Source: Candidatus Heimdallarchaeota archaeon (lineage in GTDB: Archaea; Asgardarchaeota; Heimdallarchaeia; Heimdallarchaeales; Heimdallarchaeaceae). Taken from it: DNA of 40,985 nt. Shown here piece by piece: positions 1 through 8,910 of this stretch (position 1 is its first letter; every line of letters starts with the position of its first letter). A program made the translations under genes and the position numbers. The notes under the pieces are model-generated. The model did not search any database and had not been told where the DNA came from. It was given only the letters and a program-made list of their open reading frames with translations. The DNA lies in NCBI GenBank assembly GCA_016839945.1, contig JAEOTE010000096.1, forward strand, positions 1 through 40,985, given 5' to 3'.

Positions 1-2
1 TA

Positions 3-1487
3 GTTGGGAAAGAAGAAGAAAAAAAATGTATAACTGAACTTATTAAGAAACTAAAAAGTGCAGAAGAAATTCATGATAAAATACTAATTGCAAAGGATTT
101 ATGGAAAACATTATTTGAAGTTGCAATGGTAAATATAGATCCTGATAAACAAGGTTATGATGAGCTTTTCAGTTATTTTGATGAATTTGTTTCATTTGAG
201 GAACTTATTTTCGGAGCTGATGATTTTTACAGAGATCACACTTTACACTCGTTATGGGTGTACTTCTTAGGTGAATATATCTTTAAGAAACCTGAATATG
301 ATTTCCTCCTAAACAACTTTAACAGAAACTTCCGACAAGCTGCATTGATAAGTAAATATTACAAAGCATTAGAGAAACCTACAATTTTCGGTGAATTATG
401 TGCAATTTTAGACAGAGTCGCAGGAATATTGAATTATGAAGATGCAATGAGATGTGTTATTTCCTTAACACATGACCTTGGTTATCCTTTGAAAAAAATT
501 GAGGAAATTAATACTGCAATTGGAAAAGTACTCCCATTCTTTTCAATTTCTAGCTTTGGAGAATTCAGTTTTCAATTTGAAACAATTCAACAATTTTACA
601 TTGAAAATTTACTCGAACTTCTTTCATTTAGAATTAGTTTCGAAGTAGATATAGGAGACATTAGTTTTGAAGATCGACAGTTGATTTTAGGTACAATTAA
701 CAAACTAAACCAAATAACTGCATACTTATTCAATTTGCAAGAACCAGATGAAGAAATGTTCAATGATTTGAAAAATACTTTATCCGAAGCTGGTGAAAAA
801 GAAGATGATCTTTTAAGAAGAATTTATACAGCAAGAGCTGTTATGAATAAAGAAGTAGCTACTATTCTGAGATTTTCTAACGATTTTGAACATTATAAAC
901 ATGGCATTATGAGTTCTTATTTATTGATGAAATCATTAAATGCTTTTTCTAATATCAGTATAAGTTACAGTGATCCTTCAGAAATTCCTGTGGAGAATAT
1001 GGATATTGCTACAATAAATTCTAAGTTATATATCCTGAGAGCAATGGCTGATCATACAAGCCCAGGTTTTCAAATAAGAGATTTTCAAACACATTCAGAT
1101 GTTTTGATATTAATTGATGAAATAGAAGAATTTTCAAGAATTTCAAGAGCAAATCAATACAGACAATTCATTAACGAATTTTGTAAAACAGATTTGAGTG
1201 TTAAAGATGGATGGTTGAATATTGACAATATTTTCGAAGATGTATCAGTTGTCGGTTTAGATCCTGAATTTCATTTTAGACATAAATGTAAGAAATTTTT
1301 GAGTATTTTTGAAATAAGAAATCTAGCAGAACAGATAAAAATAAGATTTAGATGCATAGGAAAATTACCTACAAACAACAATATCTACGAATTAAAGTTA
1401 CAAAATAATGAGGTTTTAGTTTCTATTAATGATGAACTCCAAGATTTATCTGATTATCTGGAAACAAAAGAAGTATTTCATTGCTAA
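3..1487 (+). CDS. HD-domain phosphohydrolase-like protein, 5' partial
   Basis: The frame is open to the left edge of the window (the first full codon is at base 3), so the real start is probably outside. The first internal ATG is at 126. Numbering from that ATG, the pattern fits a metal-dependent HD-superfamily protein: RDHTLHS at 36-42, a THDLGYP motif with the HD doublet at H116-D117, HYKHG at 256-260, and MADHTS with H310. These spaced His/Asp residues are the usual two-metal ligands of HD phosphohydrolases. The substrate (nucleotide, cyclic nucleotide or other) cannot be read from the sequence. No membrane segment or signal peptide is visible. The C-terminal third has no motif I recognise. 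I am confident of the HD fold and not of a specific enzyme activity. Confidence 0.7.
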   Translation, partial: VGKEEEKKCITELIKKLKSAEEIHDKILIAKDLWKTLFEVAMVNIDPDKQGYDELFSYFDEFVSFEELIFGADDFYRDHTLHSLWVYFLGEYIFKKPEYDFLLNNFNRNFRQAALISKYYKALEKPTIFGELCAILDRVAGILNYEDAMRCVISLTHDLGYPLKKIEEINTAIGKVLPFFSISSFGEFSFQFETIQQFYIENLLELLSFRISFEVDIGDISFEDRQLILGTINKLNQITAYLFNLQEPDEEMFNDLKNTLSEAGEKEDDLLRRIYTARAVMNKEVATILRFSNDFEHYKHGIMSSYLLMKSLNAFSNISISYSDPSEIPVENMDIATINSKLYILRAMADHTSPGFQIRDFQTHSDVLILIDEIEEFSRISRANQYRQFINEFCKTDLSVKDGWLNIDNIFEDVSVVGLDPEFHFRHKCKKFLSIFEIRNLAEQIKIRFRCIGKLPTNNNIYELKLQNNEVLVSINDELQDLSDYLETKEVFHC

Positions 1488-1508
1488 AATTCTTCTTTTT
1501 TCCATTTT

Positions 1509-1880
1509 CTATGTTAAGCTCTTTTTTGTAGTTGAATCAAGAAGTAAGTGACTGAAATAACCAAGTAAGAATCCAAATATTGCGTAGATAAATAAAAGAT
1601 GGTTATATCTTGGGATAACAACAAAGCAGAATACAAAAGAAGCAATAAATACCAGTGAGAACATAAACCAGGAATGGAAAAATTTTCTGTGGTCAGGATT
1701 TTTTGGACGTTCAATTATATCAGGAAGGATTGATCCAATAAAGATAGCAAAGAAAGAGTAGGCTAGTACTAGTATTAAACTAATAATGACGAATTCTGAA
1801 GAAAAGAAGTAATAAACACCCCCCACAATAGGTAATCCAAAAACCATTCCCCCTATAATGTGGGTTAATCTTCTAGACAT
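1509..1880 (-). CDS. Membrane-bound metal-dependent hydrolase, YdjM/DUF457 type
   Basis: This small membrane protein of about 123 residues has about four hydrophobic segments. It carries the family His/Asp pattern: an early His in RRLTHIIGG, then LPD, DHRKFFHSW and SHLLLD. These residues are thought to form a metal site at the membrane surface, as in the YdjM/LexA-binding family (DUF457), but the substrate is unknown. The frame extends to an upstream ATG at 1946. I chose 1880 because a TTTAAATA box on the minus strand (about 1915-1922) lies the right distance upstream for a nearly leaderless start, and the protein then begins with the conserved SRRLTH. A second family member lies at 13309-13857. 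The gene is convergent with the HD-domain gene. Confidence 0.7.
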   Translation of the reverse strand: MSRRLTHIIGGMVFGLPIVGGVYYFFSSEFVIISLILVLAYSFFAIFIGSILPDIIERPKNPDHRKFFHSWFMFSLVFIASFVFCFVVIPRYNHLLFIYAIFGFLLGYFSHLLLDSTTKKSLT

Positions 1881-1961
1881 AAAATCATTTACACCTACAA
1901 TATAATGTAAACTTTCGTATTTAAACAGAAGTAAAACTATAGTCATACAGTCGATTGAATT

Positions 1962-2114
1962 TTAATAAGCAACTTGTTTTGAATTGTCTCCCATAACAAA
2001 AACTTGTGGTTGTTGGTTTGGAAGTAAATACCAATAAACCAAATTACAAGACTTACAATAGAAGTAGTCATCTTTAAGCTTAACAGTATATCTTCCACAT
2101 TTACGACACTTCAT
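1962..2114 (-). CDS. Small zinc-ribbon protein (50 aa)
   Basis: This short minus-strand gene begins MKCRKCGRYTVKLKDDYFYC and continues KSC, giving two CxxC pairs about 14 residues apart. That is a classic zinc-ribbon knuckle pair. The rest is a short Gln/Asn-containing tail ending QVAY. The zinc fold is clear, but the role could be nucleic-acid binding or protein interaction. It lies just upstream of, and on the same strand as, the DUF457 gene, so the two might be co-transcribed. A CATAAAAG box about 40 bases upstream could be its promoter. Confidence 0.6.
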   Translation of the reverse strand: MKCRKCGRYTVKLKDDYFYCKSCNLVYWYLLPNQQPQVFVMGDNSKQVAY

Positions 2115-2324
2115 TATTACACCATATAGATATTCACTCTTTTATGTGTTTTTGAAAAGAAAACACAAATAAAGGCGTATAATCAAGATTTCTATTATTA
2201 AAGTATGTTTTTTTAATTTTTTAAAATTATGATTTGTGTTTGTTTAGAAGAGACCTTAATATAATCAAAGAAAAAGTTTATCTAAAAGCTAATTTTACAA
2301 AAATAAAATGTAAAAGGTTTTATA

Positions 2325-3296
2325 ATGAAGATTAAAGAGCATTTACAGAAAATCAAGAGAAAGCATGTCATTTACAGCATTTTGATATCTATATTCATAG
2401 TAATTCTTGTACTTTATTTGTACAGTAGATTTGTTCCAGGGAATTTTATTGAAAACTTGTATGAGAATAATAAATGGAATGAAGAATTATCCTATATAGA
2501 TTTTCTCAAAAATTACATAGATTCACTTTTTATTTATGCATTTAGTGCTCTAATATTACTCTGGATAGCAAACATTGTTCTTCATGTAGTAAAAAAGAGA
2601 GTATCTCCAGATGTTCATAATACTCTTCATGTTTTAATGCGAGTAATCATCATCCCTGTTTTTGTAATTGCCTATCTTAACAAATTTGATGCATATACAG
2701 GAGCATTGATCGGTGTTGCTGCAACTTTAGGTGCTGCTTTTGGTATAGCAGCTGCAAGATCAGTAAGTGATCTCATTTCAGGATTATATATGGTTTTTAG
2801 TAAACACCATAATGTTGGTGATTACATTATTATTCCTGGCATGGAACTAGAGGGGATTGTGAAAAGTATATCGGTAAACTATCTAATCTTACTAAAAGCT
2901 GACGGAAGTAACGCTATAATCCCAAATAGTAAACTAAGAGAAGAGGAAATAATCAATACTGCCATTGTAACTTCAGAAAAAGAAAGAGATGGAATCTCTG
3001 ATTTCTTTCTCTATGGAAAAAAAGTATCTGAAACACAATACGTCTATCCCTTAAAATGGGCAAGTGATTCCGTAGATAGTCACGAAAATTGTGTTAAAGC
3101 CATTAAGAAAACTGCTACACAATTCAAAGATTACTTGGAAGGTGATATTGTGTGGCAAATAAGTCAACGAGATAGGTTGAATAGAACATATCTTATCTCA
3201 TTATTAGTTCTTAATCCTGAGACTCTCTTAACTTTAGTTGGAAATTTCATTAATGCACTTGAAAAGAATTATGAGTCATTAAAAAATAAGAACTAA
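2325..3296 (+). CDS. MscS-type small-conductance mechanosensitive channel
   Basis: This protein of 323 residues is likely an ion channel that releases osmolytes when membrane tension rises. It has an N-terminal hydrophobic segment (about 16-34), a second (about 68-88) and a third around 105-120. Then comes the MscS pore helix, rich in Gly and Ala (GVAATLGAAFGIAAA, about 130-145), followed by SVSDLISGLYM. The beta domain follows with HNVGDYIIIPG and NAIIPNSKL, both typical of the family. The C-terminal vestibule is short and ends in Lys/Asn. It lies 14 bases upstream of the CPBP protease gene and probably shares a transcript with it. Confidence 0.88.
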   Translation: MKIKEHLQKIKRKHVIYSILISIFIVILVLYLYSRFVPGNFIENLYENNKWNEELSYIDFLKNYIDSLFIYAFSALILLWIANIVLHVVKKRVSPDVHNTLHVLMRVIIIPVFVIAYLNKFDAYTGALIGVAATLGAAFGIAAARSVSDLISGLYMVFSKHHNVGDYIIIPGMELEGIVKSISVNYLILLKADGSNAIIPNSKLREEEIINTAIVTSEKERDGISDFFLYGKKVSETQYVYPLKWASDSVDSHENCVKAIKKTATQFKDYLEGDIVWQISQRDRLNRTYLISLLVLNPETLLTLVGNFINALEKNYESLKNKN

Positions 3297-3310
3297 CAAG
3301 TGATACTAAT

Positions 3311-4294
3311 ATGGAACTCGAAGAAATTGAGATAGATTTAAAGAAGAAATATACTATCACATGGTCAGCTATTATTGCAATTTTAGCAATGTATGTTATT
3401 ATTCTAATAGTACCAAATTATCTCCTAAACAAATTTGCATCTGGAAGCTTTAAAACTTACTTGGAAAATAATCCCTATCTATCTTTCTTGGTTAGTTTCA
3501 TAGCAATGGGGATTTTGTTGTTGATATTACTCCCATTTCTGCTAGATATATTAGAAGGTAGAAAGTCTTACAAACAATTTCTTAAAAACCTAAGGATTAC
3601 AAAAATCAAACCTGTTTTACGGATACTAGGTTTAGGCATTCTTTCAGCTGTAATAGTTTTAGCTCTTGCTAGATTTGCAGCCTACTTAGGAACAATCAAG
3701 TCAGGCTTCTATCTCTTTGACATTTCAAGAATATTAGGCAAAGAATCTCCTCTTTACACATCCTTATTCCCTGGAATATGGGAAGAAGTTGTTTTTAGAG
3801 GGATAATACTTACTATGCTTCTACGAATCTATTCTGAAAAGAAGTCCATTATCATTAATGGATTACTTTTTGGTTTCTTTCATTTGGTAAACCTTCTGAA
3901 TTTTCTTTTTGGAACAGCATTTACCATAGAATCTCTAGTTTCCATACTTTTTCAAGTAGTATATGCAACTGCAATAGGATTCTTTTATGCATACCTTTTT
4001 GTTAAAACTAAAAGCTTAATCCCCTCAATAATTAGTCATTATTTGATAGATGCTTTCCTTATCCTCATGATCAACGTAGGAAATGTTGATTTCTATCTTT
4101 TCATAGTTATTCTAACAATTATAGGAATTGGAATATTTCCTTCCATAATAAATCTCGCAATTGTTGGTTTATTGTATAAGAAATTCCCAGAAAAAGAAGA
4201 GGAACCTCTAAAACCTCTACCTGATGAGGAGTTAGATATCCATGAAGAAGATGTAGTTAACGTTGATGTAAAACATTCTGAAGATGATGTCTGA
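3311..4294 (+). CDS. CPBP-family intramembrane metalloprotease (CAAX-protease-like)
   Basis: This is a multi-pass membrane protein of 327 residues with about eight hydrophobic segments. The three catalytic motifs of the CPBP/Abi (Rce1-like) family are present in order: EEVVFR (E158, E159, R163), a helix with FFHLVN (H191), and SHYLID (H243, D247). These residues bind the metal and activate water in the Rce1 family. Substrates could be prenylated proteins, which is of interest in an organism with eukaryote-like signalling, but CPBP proteins are diverse and this is only inference. The acidic C-terminal tail (about 290-327) looks cytosolic and disordered. The gene follows the MscS gene after 14 bases. 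Confidence 0.85.
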   Translation: MELEEIEIDLKKKYTITWSAIIAILAMYVIILIVPNYLLNKFASGSFKTYLENNPYLSFLVSFIAMGILLLILLPFLLDILEGRKSYKQFLKNLRITKIKPVLRILGLGILSAVIVLALARFAAYLGTIKSGFYLFDISRILGKESPLYTSLFPGIWEEVVFRGIILTMLLRIYSEKKSIIINGLLFGFFHLVNLLNFLFGTAFTIESLVSILFQVVYATAIGFFYAYLFVKTKSLIPSIISHYLIDAFLILMINVGNVDFYLFIVILTIIGIGIFPSIINLAIVGLLYKKFPEKEEEPLKPLPDEELDIHEEDVVNVDVKHSEDDV

Positions 4295-4308
4295 AATATT
4301 CCCTTCTC

Positions 4309-5655
4309 TTAATCACTGGGTTTAGTAATCTCTGTTTTTTGTGTAATAGTAATTTCTGACTCACTATCTACAACATCCCCATAAAGATTTCTTATTATAT
4401 TTAATCTCGATGCATCTCTTCTCGTTGCGAAACTTGCAACCTTACCATTTAACCACTCAAGTGTTCCAATGAATTTCGCTTTCTCCCATAATTTTAATAT
4501 TACAAACCATAAAAGAATGAGTGTGAATCCATAGATAAATGCTAGATAACCATAAGAAGACCAATTAGGAAATATTTTATCTAAGATAAGGATTTTAATT
4601 GAATTACCCAAAAAAGGTTCGAAAACAAAAATCGTTAAGGTTACTAATCCAAACCTTCGAACGAATGTGCTTTGAAATATTTTGCGAATTTTGTTTTCTT
4701 CTGATGTATAATGAATTCGATACAAACCTGTACAGACTAAAATTAGTGCACCAATTTGGAGAAAACTCCATTGATTTGGTAGAGTCTGATTTACTTCATT
4801 TATATCAGGATTACCATAAATCCCTAAGAGAACAGATCCTGAGATTAAATATGCTATACCGCTAGAAGTTCCAATTGCTACAACTCTCCTATGACTTATT
4901 TTTTGTGAGAAAGCTATTCCAAACATACCTCCATAGAGTGCATATCCAACAAATGGAAATAATGGATAGATATCTCCTATTAGAATTGAGTATAATGCTC
5001 CCTTAACATGCTTATTGTTCAGATAAGCATCATACCAAATAGGACGTAACAGTTTTTTCATAGGTTGAGTTATTAATACAATTGTTGTAGCTAGAATTCC
5101 CATTATAATCAAATTTCTGTTAACTTTCTTATATCCCTCTTTGATACATAATAATCCAACTACTAAACCTGTACAAATAATACTTAATCCTATTATAAAC
5201 AAAGCAGAGGTTCTATAAACCAGAGTAAAAACACTTGGTAATTGAAGTTCTCCTGTTTGCATACTACCAATTATTAATGTATATTGAAGTGGACCTTCAG
5301 GATAAGGATTTTGTAAATCACCAATCATTGTGTGATTAAAAATTCCGACTTGTATTTTACCCAATAAAATAACCCATAATCCTGTAAAGAATGATCCTAG
5401 AATTATATGTATAGGTTTATTTCTACCTGAACTTGCACGATTGTACATGCTTAGTGCATTTGACATTCCAGAAATAACTGCAAATATTCCAGCTGCTTTT
5501 GCAATCAACAATGTAAGTCCAGCGATTGGATTACTTAAAATTTGATTCATCTGATTTCTACTAGGAAGGTTTTCCCAGTAGTATGAACCATGAAAGAATA
5601 ACATAATCAAGATAGCTGCTCCACGTAACCAATCAACTACTTGAATACGTTTCAT
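4309..5655 (-). CDS. Membrane acyltransferase-like protein (HGSNAT/DUF1624-like)
   Basis: This polytopic protein of 448 residues has about ten to twelve membrane segments. The N-terminus reads RIQVVDWLRGAAILIMLFFH, the DxxRG...H signature of the heparan-alpha-glucosaminide acetyltransferase/DUF1624/acyltransferase-3-like membrane families. The Asp-Arg-Gly and the following His lie at the membrane face in the first helix, as expected. Such proteins move acyl groups from cytosolic acyl-CoA to extracellular sugars or lipids. The acceptor here is unknown. The C-terminal 60 residues are a soluble tail. The gene is convergent with the CPBP gene and divergent from the DUF1295 gene. Confidence 0.6.
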   Translation of the reverse strand: MKRIQVVDWLRGAAILIMLFFHGSYYWENLPSRNQMNQILSNPIAGLTLLIAKAAGIFAVISGMSNALSMYNRASSGRNKPIHIILGSFFTGLWVILLGKIQVGIFNHTMIGDLQNPYPEGPLQYTLIIGSMQTGELQLPSVFTLVYRTSALFIIGLSIICTGLVVGLLCIKEGYKKVNRNLIIMGILATTIVLITQPMKKLLRPIWYDAYLNNKHVKGALYSILIGDIYPLFPFVGYALYGGMFGIAFSQKISHRRVVAIGTSSGIAYLISGSVLLGIYGNPDINEVNQTLPNQWSFLQIGALILVCTGLYRIHYTSEENKIRKIFQSTFVRRFGLVTLTIFVFEPFLGNSIKILILDKIFPNWSSYGYLAFIYGFTLILLWFVILKLWEKAKFIGTLEWLNGKVASFATRRDASRLNIIRNLYGDVVDSESEITITQKTEITKPSD

Positions 5656-5711
5656 TCAAAAACTACTATGCGTAACCTATGTTAAAAATATTTTGCGTTG
5701 AAGATTATAAA

Positions 5712-5785
5712 ATTAAATAAATTTATTTACAACTGATTAACAATATCAATTGAAAGTATCTATAACAGAAAAGGAGAAGAGAAGT
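5712..5785 (+). promoter_or_regulatory. Promoter and Shine-Dalgarno site of the DUF1295 gene
   Basis: An extended TATA element (TTAAATAAATTTATTTA, from 5712) is followed by a leader ending in AAGGAGA (5771-5777), nine bases before the ATG at 5786. A TTG at 5750 in the same frame would add 12 residues. I prefer the ATG because of the purine-rich ribosome-binding site. Confidence 0.5.
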
Positions 5786-6685
5786 ATGATTTTAGTATCC
5801 AATTTGAAAAAAGATAATAGATTCGTGTCATTCACAGTTTGTTTTTTCGCATACATAATTGCATTAGGAATAGCAATAGGTGTTGGTTATGGGTTGAGAA
5901 ACTATCTTCATCCGATATTAATAGCATTTATTATAGATATTATCGCTACATTGTTTATTTTCTTCTTAAGCAGTATTTTCAAAAATACAAGCTTATATGA
6001 CCCATATTGGTCTGTTGCTCCAATCCCCATCTTTATCTACTGGTTGATTTTTTCTGGAGCTTTTTCAAATCTTACAACTAGACAAATCATAGTTTTAGCT
6101 ATTGTTGCTTTCTGGGGAATTAGACTTACACTTAACTGGATAAGAGGATGGCAAGGACTAAATCACGAAGATTGGAGATATACTAAATTTAGAACAGAAA
6201 AACCAAAAATATTCTGGTTCATTAATCTTACTGGTTTGCAGCTCATGCCAACAATCATTGTTTTTCTTGGTTGTTTGTCTCTCTTTCCTGTTGCAGCTTC
6301 CACAGATCCTACTATTGGAGTTTTAGATATTATTGGCATTATAATAACTGTAATTGGAATATTAATGGAAACAATAAGTGATGAACAGTTAAAAAAATTC
6401 AAGAAAACAAAAAAAGGAGAACTAATGACCAAAGGTTTGTGGAAAATATCCAGACACCCTAACTATTTTGGTCAAATAATTTTCTGGTGGGGATTATACT
6501 TCTTTGCTCTTTCTATTAACGGAGAATACTGGTGGATGATTGTAGGTCCTATCGTAATGACAATCTTGTTCATTGTAATAAGTATTCCAATGATGGAAAA
6601 AAGATTAGTTGAGAAATACCCACAATTCTTGGAATACAAAAAAAGAGTTTCAATGCTAATTCCTTGGATTCAAAAGAAAAAATGA
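5786..6685 (+). CDS. DUF1295 membrane protein (steroid 5-alpha-reductase-like)
   Basis: This membrane protein of about 299 residues belongs to the DUF1295 branch of the isoprenylcysteine methyltransferase / steroid 5-alpha-reductase superfamily. Visible family motifs are SLYDPYWSVAP, WGIRLTLNWIRGW, HEDWRY and the C-terminal cofactor region with GLWKISRHPNYFGQI and FWWGLYFF, ending EKRLVEKYPQFLEYKK. In relatives the RHPNY region binds NADPH or SAM. The substrate is probably a lipid, but I cannot say which. About six or seven hydrophobic segments are present. An alternative TTG start exists at 5750. Confidence 0.75.
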   Translation: MILVSNLKKDNRFVSFTVCFFAYIIALGIAIGVGYGLRNYLHPILIAFIIDIIATLFIFFLSSIFKNTSLYDPYWSVAPIPIFIYWLIFSGAFSNLTTRQIIVLAIVAFWGIRLTLNWIRGWQGLNHEDWRYTKFRTEKPKIFWFINLTGLQLMPTIIVFLGCLSLFPVAASTDPTIGVLDIIGIIITVIGILMETISDEQLKKFKKTKKGELMTKGLWKISRHPNYFGQIIFWWGLYFFALSINGEYWWMIVGPIVMTILFIVISIPMMEKRLVEKYPQFLEYKKRVSMLIPWIQKKK

Positions 6686-6691
6686 AGAGGT

Positions 6692-8803
6692 TTATTCTCG
6701 AGTTAATATCTTTGGGAGTAAATTCTTTTTTCTGAGAATAACATAAGTCGCTACAAGACCACCAGTGAACGCTATTGAAACACATGAAATTATTATTTTA
6801 TTACTTGTGGATAATCCTCTAAAATACAACAGCTGAATACTTTGGATGCCGTCTTGATTCTCAATAATCAATTCGATTTCTTTAGCATTTTTCTGTATGT
6901 TGCTTAGAGAAACTGAAAGATTAAGAGGTTTCCAATGAGCTGGAAATTCAAATGTATCTGAATATATTTCTTCATTATCTACGATAACATAAACGGATCC
7001 TGGAGTTGTGTAATCTCTTCTATAACAGTCCCAAACAGAGAAATTGAGATTTAAAATTCCATTAGAAACATCGAGAAGATTATCTTGAATGTTGATTACA
7101 GGTTTTTCATAGAATTTTTGAAAATTCTGCACCCAAAAGTATGTATTATTTTCACCATCTATCACTAATTCCCAAGCTATTTCTCCTCCTGAAGTTACTT
7201 CTGTGATAAATATTGGATCTCGCATATTTAGAACCATAGCTTTGTTTGCAAACACTCCTATTGTGTTCCCATCAGGTAATCTATTCAAGTCCCCTGCAGA
7301 TTCTGGAGTGTAATAGCTGTCATTTGAAGGAACCCATGACCATCTCTCCTTAATTGTTTTATTAATTTCATTTATTTCAAATTCAAGTAGTCGTGAATAA
7401 CCTTGAGAACCCTCTAATGTCATAGTTTCAGGATTGGTTACATTGTATAGATCATTATCAAAGATAATAAATCTCCCATTATCAATTCTCTCAAATCCAT
7501 GAGGAGAATAGAAAATTGTAGGAACGATTTCTCCTTCCTTATTATATATAGTAAAATTACTTCCTTCTCCAGCTTCCCAAATAATATCTTTAGTATTATA
7601 GTCTATTTTTGCTATTACATTCAGATTACGAATATTTAGGTAAATTGTTCCTTCTTCTTTATCCCAAGAAAAGCTATTGCTATGCATCCAATCAGCTCCA
7701 CCTAGGAAAGTGAGATTCATTCCTAATCTTGTATGTCTTGTTGAATTAAATGGAAACTTAACTCGTCCATCCCACTCCCATATTAAATCACCATTTCTAT
7801 TATATTCACTTAGTTTGTCATAGAGGATTCTGAATCCATCCCATGTTTCTGATGTATTTGAATAAACATTTTCTAAAACCATGATAGTATCAGTTTCAGG
7901 ATTATAATCAAAATCATGATGACCTGCAGGAATATTAAGTAATTCAACTACATCTGTTTTATAATTCCAGATCTCCATGAAGCCTTGTTGACCTCCTATT
8001 AGAACACTTGTTGAGTTAATGAATTTATGAACAGTATGAGCAGTATCTTCCAATTCTGCAACTGTTTCTCCAAGATGATTTATAATTTTTAATGTACCAG
8101 GTACTAGATTTGATACGTGGGGAACTCCAATTTGATCAGATCTAAGGTTAATTTGAATAATAGGTAATAATGCAAGACCATTTTTGTTATAGAGATCTCT
8201 TTTATCTAATCGAACTGATATATCACTCGAAATATCTTGAGGTCCTATATAAGTTCCCATTATAGTAGCTGCAGCAGTTTCAACAATTTGATTAACTCTT
8301 AGAACTTTTTTGAAATCTCCTTCAAAATGTAAAGTACCTTTCATCACAGCTTTTTGAGGTGTTATATCTTGTCTTAAAATATCTTTAGTTAAACTAAAAT
8401 CTAATTCAATCAAAATTCCGTAATTTTCTGGAGGATTCGGACCTATTTCAAAAATTATAGAATTATTTCCTATAAAAAACCACATATCATCTTCATCAGT
8501 TATATTGAAGTAGACAATTTCTTCCCAATCTTTTATTAAATCAAAAATTACTGGACTGTGATCTCCTATATATTGGCCAAAAATTACAAAATCTGACATA
8601 TCACTCCATGTAAAAGTATCTAATTTTAACTTCTCTCGAAGATCATCTCTGATGTCTAGAATATGTTGAGGTGCATCTTCTAAATTAAAAGGCACTGGAC
8701 GGAATTTAATCTTAATATAAAAGAAAAGACCCAGTCCTGTAGCTATAATAATAAGAAACAAACTACCAATTGCAATTAAAATTATCTTAGTTCGTTTTCT
8801 CAT
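6692..8803 (-). CDS. Membrane-anchored arylsulfotransferase-like beta-propeller protein
   Basis: This protein of 703 residues has an N-terminal membrane segment (about 8-30), a large extracytoplasmic body and a C-terminal membrane segment (about 670-692) with a short basic tail. The body carries repeating blades of the arylsulfotransferase (ASST) type: YNRNGDLIWEWDG, DWMHSNSF (H374), YNTKDIIWEAGEGSN, SPHGFERIDNGRFIIFDND (H435), RWSWVP, and TSGGEIAWEL. Bacterial ASSTs move sulfate between aryl esters through a phosphohistidine-like sulfo-His, and the conserved His positions here make activity possible but unproven. A beta-sandwich-like region precedes the last helix. It is convergent with the DUF1295 gene and divergent from the PAPS sulfotransferase gene. 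Confidence 0.72.
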   Translation of the reverse strand: MRKRTKIILIAIGSLFLIIIATGLGLFFYIKIKFRPVPFNLEDAPQHILDIRDDLREKLKLDTFTWSDMSDFVIFGQYIGDHSPVIFDLIKDWEEIVYFNITDEDDMWFFIGNNSIIFEIGPNPPENYGILIELDFSLTKDILRQDITPQKAVMKGTLHFEGDFKKVLRVNQIVETAAATIMGTYIGPQDISSDISVRLDKRDLYNKNGLALLPIIQINLRSDQIGVPHVSNLVPGTLKIINHLGETVAELEDTAHTVHKFINSTSVLIGGQQGFMEIWNYKTDVVELLNIPAGHHDFDYNPETDTIMVLENVYSNTSETWDGFRILYDKLSEYNRNGDLIWEWDGRVKFPFNSTRHTRLGMNLTFLGGADWMHSNSFSWDKEEGTIYLNIRNLNVIAKIDYNTKDIIWEAGEGSNFTIYNKEGEIVPTIFYSPHGFERIDNGRFIIFDNDLYNVTNPETMTLEGSQGYSRLLEFEINEINKTIKERWSWVPSNDSYYTPESAGDLNRLPDGNTIGVFANKAMVLNMRDPIFITEVTSGGEIAWELVIDGENNTYFWVQNFQKFYEKPVINIQDNLLDVSNGILNLNFSVWDCYRRDYTTPGSVYVIVDNEEIYSDTFEFPAHWKPLNLSVSLSNIQKNAKEIELIIENQDGIQSIQLLYFRGLSTSNKIIISCVSIAFTGGLVATYVILRKKNLLPKILTRE

Positions 8804-8910
8804 CTCAACCCTTTTTAAACCTAGAGTTTTTCAACATTTTGGTTTGAATTTTCAATAAAAAATACCTAGAGAAATATTCTTCAATTGCTATGTACTATTT
8901 CCATTGAAAT

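Noticed and set aside
126..1487. ATG at 126 as the true start of the HD-domain gene
   Set aside because: The frame is open without a stop to the left edge, so the gene probably begins outside the window. The ATG is used only for residue numbering.
4599..4865. Short frame inside the membrane acyltransferase gene
   Set aside because: It is a shadow of the clear minus-strand membrane protein and has no promoter or ribosome-binding site.
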